Of a stretch of DNA of 6,597 bases, positions 1-6,319 are shown in pieces. The stretch spans positions 1 through 6,597 of the forward strand of contig CALLPU010000317.1 of assembly GCA_938016235.1 (NCBI GenBank), written 5' to 3'. Below the pieces are notes generated by a model. The model was not told where the DNA came from. It searched no databases and saw only the letters and a program-made list of their open reading frames with translations. Position 1 is the stretch's first letter, and each line of letters starts with the position of its first letter. Position numbers and translations under genes: made by a program. The stretch comes from an uncultured Granulosicoccus sp. Its GTDB lineage: Bacteria > Pseudomonadota > Gammaproteobacteria > Granulosicoccales > Granulosicoccaceae.

Positions 1-645
1 GGGTAGAGAATCCATCAGGTAGATCAGTTTGTCTGCGCCCAACGCAATGGCGCACTCCGTTGCCACCTCCGTGACGGTCACATTGAACACTTCACCCGTC
101 AGCGAATAACCCAATGGTGGTAATACAACGAGATGCCCGGCATCCAGCAGTGCTGTCACAGCATTGCTGTGAATCTCTCGTACCGTGCCGGTGTACTGGA
201 AATCCACACCCTCATGCACACCAAATGGCTGCGCAGTAACATAATTACCGGAACTGACAGCCAGCCGCGCGCCCGCCATGGGCGTATTGGGCAAGCCCAT
301 CGACAGTCTGGCTTCCAGGTCGTTTCTGGCGAGCCCTGCGGAACTGACGATGGTATCCAGTGATACGGCGTCGGTGACGCGCCTTCCGTCTACAATGTGG
401 CTGAGCGTATTGGCGCGTGCCAGTTCATCGTCCACCAGAGCACGCAAACCGAAGCAGACCACCAGACGTAACCCAAGATGACTGAGCAGAGTGAGATCAT
501 GTGTGAGGGTGGGTAACATGTCACCGCGCAAACCACTTCCCGGTACGGCAATAACCAGCGTTTTACCGCGGTGATTATTGATGTACGGCGATGCAGCACG
601 AAACCAGTTAATGATGTCGTTGTCTTCGCGGCTATCGATACTCAT
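1..645 (-). CDS. argA: N-acetylglutamate synthase ArgA, N-terminal part (C-terminus beyond left edge)
   Basis: ArgA transfers an acetyl group from acetyl-CoA to glutamate, the first step of arginine biosynthesis, in the cytoplasm. The 215 codons visible, read from the ATG at 645-643, cover most of the amino-acid-kinase-like domain, which in this family is the arginine-sensing and oligomerisation domain. Family landmarks are NWFRAASPYINNHRGKT (residues 13-29), EARLSM and NTP near 111-121, SGNYVTAQPFGVHEGVD (132-148) and PLGYSLTGEVFN (177-188). The acetyltransferase (GNAT) domain that should follow lies outside the window; full-length relatives are about 430-450 residues. The start is supported by an AAGGA four bases upstream (650-654 on the plus strand). 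Two usually conserved spots differ: the glycine-rich loop reads VPGSG (34-38), and the usual GxRPQ reads GLRAL (66-70). The frame is intact throughout, so I treat it as a functional gene. Confidence 0.93.
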   Translation of the reverse strand, partial: MSIDSREDNDIINWFRAASPYINNHRGKTLVIAVPGSGLRGDMLPTLTHDLTLLSHLGLRLVVCFGLRALVDDELARANTLSHIVDGRRVTDAVSLDTIVSSAGLARNDLEARLSMGLPNTPMAGARLAVSSGNYVTAQPFGVHEGVDFQYTGTVREIHSNAVTALLDAGHLVVLPPLGYSLTGEVFNVTVTEVATECAIALGADKLIYLMDSLP

Positions 646-960
646 GGGGTCCTTGAGGCTGATGGTCAACCCGCAAAATCCGGGTCTGGCTGTGATTGGA
701 AAAACGAATGGCCTTCGCACTGAGCGTGCGACAGACTGAACGAACATGAAAGATCAGTTTATTCTCGGACAGCGTCGCCGCTGGCGGGAACTATAGTAAA
801 CCGCTGAGCCACCAATTGAATGATGAGATTGAGCAATATTCGGGCACGTACGACCCCGATCGTGGTCTTTGGCAAGGTGCAGGGGTTCGGAAGCTGTCTG
901 GCGAAGGAAATGGAACACTTGTTGCGCGCCAATCCTCAATAACCTGGAGAAAGTGAGTCT
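646..960. promoter_or_regulatory. divergent intergenic region between argA and the DEG7-like protease gene
   Basis: These 315 bases must hold the promoters for argA (leftward) and probably for the protease gene (rightward). The best -10-like hexamer for the rightward gene is TATAGT at 792-797, but no good -35 sits at normal spacing (CGGACA at 766-771 is 20 bases away). Around 715-731 there is a perfect 6-base dyad, TCGCAC-5-GTGCGA. A 40-codon reading frame (820-942) is open but lacks a ribosome binding site. I could not find a convincing ARG box for ArgR control of argA. Confidence 0.4.
946..950 (+). promoter_or_regulatory. ribosome binding site favouring the GTG start at 961
   Basis: GGAGA lies 10 bases before the GTG at 961, which is the first possible start after an in-frame TAA at 940-942. 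The spacing is slightly long. The competing in-frame ATG at 1030 has no purine-rich element before it, but gives a more usual signal-peptide length. Confidence 0.45.
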
Positions 961-3882
961 GTGACAGCTTTTTGGAGTGCGTTCTTCCTCGATCGGCAGC
1001 CTTGCGGCCCGATTCGACGGTCAGTCCGGATGCCGGTCCACGAACGCAACGAAGCGGCAGAGCCGGCTCGAGGCGCGCGTCGAGTCGTCGCCGTCGTGGC
1101 ATTGGCCTTCACTGCGCTTACCTATCATGCAGGGGCGGCCGCTGACGACGATGATCGTGGCTGGGCAGGCACGGTCTCACGGGTGGCAGATTCGGTCGTG
1201 TCGTTGCAGCTCTCCCAGCTGCGGGATTTCGATGACACACACCAGGGCGGCAGCAATGCCACGGGTTTCGTGGTGGATGCCAAACGGGGCATCATTCTGA
1301 CAAACCGTCATGTCGTGGGGTCAGGCCCGCTCAGGGTTTCCGCCACGTTTCAGAACCAGGAACGCGTTGACGCTGTGCCGTTGTACCGCGATCCGATCCA
1401 TGATTTTGCGTTCCTGCGATACGACCCGCAGGCTTTGCAGTATGCCGAGCCGGATTCCTTGCGGTTACGACCCGATAAGGTCAGTACCGGTATGAACATT
1501 CGGGTTATCGGTAGCGACGGTGGCGAGCAATTATCCATATTACCCGGCACGATTGCCCGGCTGGATCGTGAAGTTCCGTCGTACGGACGTTACGGGTATA
1601 ACGATTTCAACACCTTTTATCTGCAGGCGGCATCGGGTACTTCGGGTGGGAGTTCAGGTTCACCGGTCATTGATATGGAGGGTGACGTGGTAGCACTGAA
1701 TGCCGCAGCCAATACCAAGACGGCAAGCAGCTTCTTTTTACCCCTGCCGCGTATCAAGCACGCCCTGAAGCGGTTGCAAGAAAACCAGTCCATCGAGCGT
1801 GGCGGTTTTCAGACCATATTTGTGCACCAGCCGTTTCGTGAACTACGACGCCTGGGGCTGGATGCGGATACCGAAGCGGCCGTGCGCAATGGTGCGCAGC
1901 CGAGTAACGGTATGCTGACGGTCGGTCAGGTGTTTCCCGCCGGGGTTGCCGATGGCCAGCTGGAGCCAGGCGATATTCTCGTTTCAATTGATGGGAAACC
2001 GGTCAATGATTTCATCAGCCTCGAAGATCTGCTGGATGCCAGTATTGGTCAGACTCTGCCGGTTGAACTGATCAGACAAGGAGCGAGAGTGACTGAATCG
2101 GTCAGCGTTGCCGATCTGAATGCTTTGGCACCGGATCAGCTGCTCGAGTTGGGTGACGCCATCGTGCAGGACATGTCTATCCAACATTCGCGCGCCATGA
2201 ACCTGCCTCAGCAGGGCGTTGTTGTCATGCGTGCCGGCTACCTGTTTACTCGGGCAGGGGTTCCCCGCGGGGCCTTGATCACCGAAGTAGATGGCTTGAC
2301 CATGACCGATATCGACAGCTTCATCAAGGCGCTGAAAATTCCAGGTTCTGCCAAGAAAAAGCGTATCCGGTATGTGGTACCCGGGCGTGAATTCAGCAGT
2401 GAGGTTGCGCAGATCGATATTGAAAATCGCTGGTTTGGACATCGCTTGTGCAACCGAGTTGACGACGCGCGATTCTGGAACTGCAAGCCTGTCACGTTGC
2501 CCCAGGTACTGGCGAGTGGCGGTGACACGCTGGTGGGAGTTCCGGAATACCAGGATGCGCTTCTGAACAAGGTTGCGCCGGCTATGGTCCGCGTTGACTT
2601 CAGCATTCCGTATGCCGTAGACAATGTCTATGCGCGGCACTTCAAAGGCGTTGGCTTGATCGTGGACAAGAAAGCCGGGCTGGTGGCAGTCGATCGTAAT
2701 ACCGTGCCCATCGGCCTGGGTGATGCTGAGCTGACGTTCTTCGGTTCCACCGTGCTTCCGGGGGATGTGGTGTTCCTGCACCCTCGGCATAATATCGCGC
2801 TATTGAAGTACGACGTAAACAGGCTGAAGGGTGCTGAGTTTGAAGCGCTCGACCTTGCAGACGTGGATACGCCGATGCCCGCTGATCTGACCATGGTGGG
2901 CTACCGCTCTGATGGCACATTTAGGCGCCACGAATTAGATGATCTGAGCCGGCTGACCATCGCCTTCAAGGCGCCCGGACTGCCGCGCTTTCAGCAGTCT
3001 GCGCTCGATGTTTTTGGTGTGCCTAACGTGCCGCCATCACTGGGCGGGCCACTGGTCGATGAGAACGGTGATGTTCACGCGTTGTACATGAGCTTTGCGT
3101 ATGAGGAAGACCGGGAAATCCGACAACGGGAATGGGCGATGCCTGCGGCGATTGTGCTCGAGTCTTTGCGCATGTATCAATCGGGAAGTCCCTACTATTC
3201 GCTTGATGTGATGCTGGCTTACAAGCCGCTGTCGCTGGCTCGTGAGTTCGGGCTGCCTGATGAGTGGCTGCTGCGTTATAACCGCCTACCAGCCGCAGCA
3301 CGCCGTGTGTTGTATGTCAATCAGGTGATTCCCGGCACTGATGCAGCGCTGAAGCTGGCGTCTGGTGATGTTGTTATCGCCATAGACGATGAACTTGTGT
3401 CTGACCTTTTCATGGCTGAAACCCTGTCGCAGAAAACCACCGTGTCGTTAACGGTGCTTCGAGCAGGGGACGTTCTTACCGTGGATGTACAACCATCCAC
3501 ACTCAACGCTCTGGGTACGCAGCGCCTGGTCAGTTGGGCGGGCGCATCATTTCAGAATACGTTCAGTGATATCGGATATCAGAAAGGCGTGGATTTCCCC
3601 GGCGTGTATATTGCCAGCACCGAAGAAGGCTCACCTGCGCTATGGGATCGTCTCTACCGGAATCGTTTTGTTGTTGCGGTGGATGGTGTAGAAGTGAGCG
3701 ATCTGGATGACTTTCTGGCGCAGGTCAGCGCCCGGGCACAGGACGAAATCACCCGTTTGACAGTGGTCTCAATGAGTGGTCGCAAACGTATAGTAACGGT
3801 GCAACCAGAGTATAATTTCTGGCCAACGTTCGAGGTCAAGCGCTCGGTAGATGGCTGGCAGCGAGTGAACTATCTGAACTGA
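961..3882 (+). CDS. exported two-protease-domain, four-PDZ HtrA-family serine protease (DEG7/Nma111 type)
   Basis: A 973-residue protein of the HtrA/Deg family with the rare double layout protease-PDZ-PDZ-protease-PDZ-PDZ. Known relatives are yeast Nma111 and plant DEG7. A hydrophobic stretch at about 41-56 after two arginines, followed by AGAA-ADDDD, looks like a Sec signal peptide cut near 59-61, so a periplasmic role in protein quality control is inferred. The first protease domain (about 66-275) has a full triad: His117 in LTNRHVVG, Asp148 in HDFAFL, Ser232 in GGSSGSP. PDZ1 is about 287-385 with binding loop GMLTVG, and PDZ2 about 400-475. The second protease domain (about 525-735) has lost all three catalytic residues. 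PDZ3 is about 745-845 and PDZ4 about 855-948. The mature part has only two cysteines, 497 and 508. The start is uncertain: GTG 961 has a Shine-Dalgarno, while ATG 1030 (codon 24) gives a shorter n-region. The ubiquinone hydroxylase gene follows at once. Confidence 0.92.
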   Translation: MTAFWSAFFLDRQPCGPIRRSVRMPVHERNEAAEPARGARRVVAVVALAFTALTYHAGAAADDDDRGWAGTVSRVADSVVSLQLSQLRDFDDTHQGGSNATGFVVDAKRGIILTNRHVVGSGPLRVSATFQNQERVDAVPLYRDPIHDFAFLRYDPQALQYAEPDSLRLRPDKVSTGMNIRVIGSDGGEQLSILPGTIARLDREVPSYGRYGYNDFNTFYLQAASGTSGGSSGSPVIDMEGDVVALNAAANTKTASSFFLPLPRIKHALKRLQENQSIERGGFQTIFVHQPFRELRRLGLDADTEAAVRNGAQPSNGMLTVGQVFPAGVADGQLEPGDILVSIDGKPVNDFISLEDLLDASIGQTLPVELIRQGARVTESVSVADLNALAPDQLLELGDAIVQDMSIQHSRAMNLPQQGVVVMRAGYLFTRAGVPRGALITEVDGLTMTDIDSFIKALKIPGSAKKKRIRYVVPGREFSSEVAQIDIENRWFGHRLCNRVDDARFWNCKPVTLPQVLASGGDTLVGVPEYQDALLNKVAPAMVRVDFSIPYAVDNVYARHFKGVGLIVDKKAGLVAVDRNTVPIGLGDAELTFFGSTVLPGDVVFLHPRHNIALLKYDVNRLKGAEFEALDLADVDTPMPADLTMVGYRSDGTFRRHELDDLSRLTIAFKAPGLPRFQQSALDVFGVPNVPPSLGGPLVDENGDVHALYMSFAYEEDREIRQREWAMPAAIVLESLRMYQSGSPYYSLDVMLAYKPLSLAREFGLPDEWLLRYNRLPAAARRVLYVNQVIPGTDAALKLASGDVVIAIDDELVSDLFMAETLSQKTTVSLTVLRAGDVLTVDVQPSTLNALGTQRLVSWAGASFQNTFSDIGYQKGVDFPGVYIASTEEGSPALWDRLYRNRFVVAVDGVEVSDLDDFLAQVSARAQDEITRLTVVSMSGRKRIVTVQPEYNFWPTFEVKRSVDGWQRVNYLN

Positions 3883-3926
3883 TGTGAAACGCCATGTGCG
3901 ACTCATGGCCTGACAATGCCAGGGTA

Positions 3927-5174
3927 ATGACACAGAATTCCAACCCAGACTATGACGTGGTGATCGTCGGCGGAGGCATGGTGGGTAGCATGCTCGCGGC
4001 GGCACTGTCCAGCGCAACCGAGACAGCACCAGCCGGGTTGAACATTGCCGTGCTGGAGAATCAGCCGCCAGAGCCGTTCGAACCAGGCAGCCATCCGCCC
4101 TATGACATTCGGGTGTCTGCTCTGAGCGTTGCCACGCAGAGAATGTTTGAACATGTCGGTGCGTGGCAGGGCGTGCTGCAAAGGCGTGCCTGCCCCTATC
4201 GGGAGATGCTGGTGTGGGATGGCGAGGCAGAGGGTCGTACTCACTTTCACGCCGCGGACGTCAACGCGCCAGAGCTGGGGCATATCGTTGAAAACCGGGT
4301 TATTCAACTGGCCTTGCTGGACCGCTTGCGCATCGCAGACAACGTGACTTATCTCTGCCCGGCCAGCCTGGTCGCGTTTAATGCAACAGAACATGTCGTG
4401 CAATGTGAGCTCAGCGAAGGGCACCCACCCATCACGACACGGCTTCTGGTTGGCGCTGATGGCGCACGATCCACGGTGCGGCAACTGGCAGGTATCGACA
4501 TGCAACGTGACAGCTATCCGCAGCACGCACTGGTGGCAACGGTAGAAACCGAGTTGCCGCAACAGCAGATCACCTGGCAACGGTTCCAACCGACCGGGCC
4601 CGAAGCGTTTCTTCCGCTATGCGGATCCAGAGCCTCCATGGTGTGGTACCACACTGAAGAGGAGGTGCGGCGCTTGCGAGAGCTGGAAGACTCTGCGTTT
4701 ATCGAGGCCATGGAGGCTGCATTCCCCAGTGAATTGGGGCGTATCACCCGCGTGACTGAACGCGGGAGCTTTCCCATCGCCAAGGCGCATGCCCAACGCT
4801 ACGTCTCAAACAGGGTTGCCCTGATTGGCGATGCTGCCCATACCGTTCATCCGCTGGCAGGGCAAGGTGTGAATCTGGGCATGCTCGATGCTGCGGCACT
4901 GGCCGAAGTGCTGACGAAGGCTCAGGCGGGTAAAAAAGATCTGGGAAGCCATCGCGTGCTAAGACGTTACGAGCGTTGGCGTCGCGGTGAAAACAGTCTC
5001 ATGATTTCTGTGCTGGATGGCTTCTATCACGCGTTCAAGCCGCAGCCGGTGCCCGTTCAGACGATACGATCCGCTGCACTGAATATCGCGGATCAGGGTG
5101 GTCCGCTCAAGCGCTTTGTGATGCGCTACGCGATGGGCACAGCGGGACATTTGCCAAGGCTTGCTCGCCGGTAG
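3927..5174 (+). CDS. ubiI: FAD-dependent ubiquinone-biosynthesis hydroxylase, UbiH/UbiF/UbiI family, closest to UbiI (VisC)
   Basis: A class A flavoprotein monooxygenase that hydroxylates the aromatic ring of a ubiquinone precursor; UbiI acts at carbon 5. Numbered from the ATG at 3927 (415 residues), it shows the dinucleotide-binding GGGMVG at 15-20 after a short N-terminus, the second FAD/NAD(P)H motif with GADGARS near 176-182, and GDAAHTVHPLAGQGVNLG at 301-318, the family signature. Text such as IRVSALS, LGHIVEN, QHALVAT and LRRYERWR resembles UbiI more than UbiF or UbiH from my memory of the E. coli proteins, while the FLPL and MVWY segments fit the whole family. I prefer ATG 3927; the in-frame ATG at 3894 would add 11 residues, including a rare AGG codon, and neither start has a good Shine-Dalgarno. 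The gene lies 44 bases after the protease stop (11 if 3894 is used), so one transcript is likely. The family is certain; the exact ring position is not. Confidence 0.88.
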   Translation: MTQNSNPDYDVVIVGGGMVGSMLAAALSSATETAPAGLNIAVLENQPPEPFEPGSHPPYDIRVSALSVATQRMFEHVGAWQGVLQRRACPYREMLVWDGEAEGRTHFHAADVNAPELGHIVENRVIQLALLDRLRIADNVTYLCPASLVAFNATEHVVQCELSEGHPPITTRLLVGADGARSTVRQLAGIDMQRDSYPQHALVATVETELPQQQITWQRFQPTGPEAFLPLCGSRASMVWYHTEEEVRRLRELEDSAFIEAMEAAFPSELGRITRVTERGSFPIAKAHAQRYVSNRVALIGDAAHTVHPLAGQGVNLGMLDAAALAEVLTKAQAGKKDLGSHRVLRRYERWRRGENSLMISVLDGFYHAFKPQPVPVQTIRSAALNIADQGGPLKRFVMRYAMGTAGHLPRLARR

Positions 5175-5179
5175 ATTTG

Positions 5180-5596
5180 CTAGTCTTCGATAAGACGTTT
5201 GCCGAAACTCTGACATTGATCATCGGTGTAACCGATGGCTTCATAGAATGCAATGACGGCATCGTTTCCATGTCGAACCTGAAGATTGATCTTGGGGCAT
5301 TCCAATGTCAGCAGGCGATGCTGAACTGCATCCATCAGTGCTTTACCGATCCCTTTTTTCTGCTCGTCGGGTGAGACGGCCAGGTAATTGATCCATCCGC
5401 GATGACCGTCATACCCACCCATGACCGAACCGATGATGGCGCCGTCCAGTTCGGCAACCAGAAAGAGCTCATCGTTGACCTGTACCTTGCGCTGGATGTC
5501 CCGTTCCGGGTTGTTCCAGGGACGGGTCAGTTCACAGGCTTCCCACAGCGCAACAACGGCTTGCGTATCAGCAGCATCGAACGATCGTATGTTCAC
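5180..5596 (-). CDS. ypeA: GNAT-family acetyltransferase YpeA
   Basis: A single-domain Gcn5-related N-acetyltransferase of 138 residues, close to the 141 of E. coli YpeA. It should move an acetyl group from acetyl-CoA to an amine; the physiological substrate of YpeA is not settled. The YpeA signature is clear: LTRPWNNPERDIQRK (23-37), LFLVAE, the VMGGYDGHRG block (58-67) and the C-terminal GKRLIED. The acetyl-CoA pyrophosphate loop is QKKGIG (79-84) after the beta-strand INYLAVSP. The start is GTG (5596-5594), with GGAG nine bases upstream on the minus strand. It converges on the ubiquinone hydroxylase with 5 bases between the stops, and diverges from the HutZ-like gene across 87 bases. Confidence 0.93.
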   Translation of the reverse strand: MNIRSFDAADTQAVVALWEACELTRPWNNPERDIQRKVQVNDELFLVAELDGAIIGSVMGGYDGHRGWINYLAVSPDEQKKGIGKALMDAVQHRLLTLECPKINLQVRHGNDAVIAFYEAIGYTDDQCQSFGKRLIED

Positions 5597-5683
5597 GGAT
5601 CAGGGCTCCCAAAGGTTTACCATGGTGGTTAACGTGGCATCACAGAGCGTGATGCTGGATGCGAATTCGGAGAGTGTCAAGTC
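5597..5683. promoter_or_regulatory. divergent promoter region between ypeA and the HutZ-like gene, with an inverted repeat
   Basis: The 87 bases must carry start signals for both genes. An inverted repeat, GTTTACC-5-GGTTAAC (5615-5633, six of seven positions paired), surrounds a perfect ACCATGGT palindrome at 5619-5626 and could be an operator. It does not resemble a Fur box, although iron control would be expected for a heme-use gene. I see no confident -35/-10 pair. GGAGAG at 5669-5674 is the ribosome binding site of the rightward gene. Confidence 0.4.
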
Positions 5684-6208
5684 ATGTCTGAAACACCATC
5701 AAATGAATCACCGTCTGCGCAAGCCGCGGCAATACTCAGTGCGTTAAAGCGCGACATGCAGAGTGTCTTGCTGTCGACTCTGGGGGAGGATGGTGAACCG
5801 CACAGCGGCTATACACCGTTTGTGTTTGATGATCAGTCAGCAACCGATCATCATATGCTGATCTTCGTGAGCCAGTTGTCGTTACACACGCGCGATCTCC
5901 TGGCCAATGGCAAGGTGTCGGCCATGCTGATTGCCGACGAATCAGCATCGTCACAGATATTCGCGCGTACCCGTGTCAGCTATGGTTGCCACGCTGAACG
6001 GGTGAGCGTAACGGATGAGCGCTACGAACCACTTCTTGATGTGTTCCAGGAAAAGCACGGCAAGATGATTGGCCTGTTGCGAACGCTACCGGACTTCGTG
6101 CTATTCAGGCTCGTACCGTTGCGCGGCCAATTTGTCATGGGATTCGGCAAAGCGTTCAAGTTGCACGGGGACAAGCTCGATCAGTTCGAACACGCCAAAA
6201 CCGCATAA
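5684..6208 (+). CDS. HutZ/HugZ-type heme-utilisation protein, pyridoxamine-phosphate-oxidase-like split barrel
   Basis: A 174-residue cytoplasmic protein of the FMN-binding split-barrel superfamily, closest to the HutZ/HugZ branch, whose characterised members bind and break down heme to release iron. Seen in the sequence: an N-terminal strand pair with LLSTLGEDGEPHSGYTPFVF (29-48), SQLSLHTRDLLANGKVS (63-79) and the branch-typical stretches IFARTRVSYGCHAERV (92-107) and LPDFVLFRL (135-143), followed by GQFVMGFGKAF (148-158). HutZ proteins use a C-terminal histidine to bind heme. Here the only nearby one is His170, four residues from the end, and an alignment is needed to say whether it is equivalent. 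The ATG at 5684 has GGAGAG nine bases upstream. No heme-transport gene is visible next to it, so heme use is a family-based inference; a general flavin-binding role remains possible. Confidence 0.87.
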   Translation: MSETPSNESPSAQAAAILSALKRDMQSVLLSTLGEDGEPHSGYTPFVFDDQSATDHHMLIFVSQLSLHTRDLLANGKVSAMLIADESASSQIFARTRVSYGCHAERVSVTDERYEPLLDVFQEKHGKMIGLLRTLPDFVLFRLVPLRGQFVMGFGKAFKLHGDKLDQFEHAKTA

Positions 6209-6319
6209 CCTGAGCGCAGTGGGCTGCTCCGGCGGCCTCACCGAATCGGCGAGAGATCCACTCGGATAAAGCTGCCTGTGCAACTGCCGCTACCTTTCAA
6301 GAGATACGAGGAGAGCGCT
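6209..6319. other. intergenic spacer before lemA
   Basis: A 111-base spacer. A small stem, GCAG-TGGG-CTGC, occurs about 20 bases after the HutZ-like stop but has no T-run, so it is not a convincing terminator. GAGGAGAG at 6308-6315 is a strong ribosome binding site for lemA. No clear promoter was found. Confidence 0.4.

Noticed and set aside
133..599. Small open frames on both strands within the first 600 bases
   Set aside because: The minus-strand argA frame explains this stretch completely with conserved motifs along its length.
766..797. Sigma-70 promoter for the protease gene
   Set aside because: TATAGT is a good -10 match, but the only -35-like hexamer is 20 bases away, so I mention it only as weak evidence.
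814..840. Possible ARG box (TGAAT half-site at 817-821)
   Set aside because: The matching ATTCA half is missing at the required spacing.
1984..2790. Long minus-strand reading frame of 268 codons
   Set aside because: It lies wholly inside the protease gene, whose motifs are clear, and its translation shows no recognisable family; it is a by-product of codon bias.
961..3882. Fusion or frameshift artefact explaining the doubled protease
   Set aside because: The frame is continuous, the halves differ strongly in sequence, and the same double layout is known in DEG7/Nma111 proteins.
3903..4589. Minus-strand reading frame of 228 codons
   Set aside because: It is antisense to the FAD-binding half of the hydroxylase, has no recognisable domain and no supporting start signals.
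5402..5747. Plus-strand frames over ypeA and its upstream region
   Set aside because: ypeA on the other strand has strong family motifs; these frames translate to low-complexity, unrecognised sequence.
6214..6240. Possible rho-independent terminator after the HutZ-like gene
   Set aside because: The stem is only four pairs without a mismatch and no T-run follows it.
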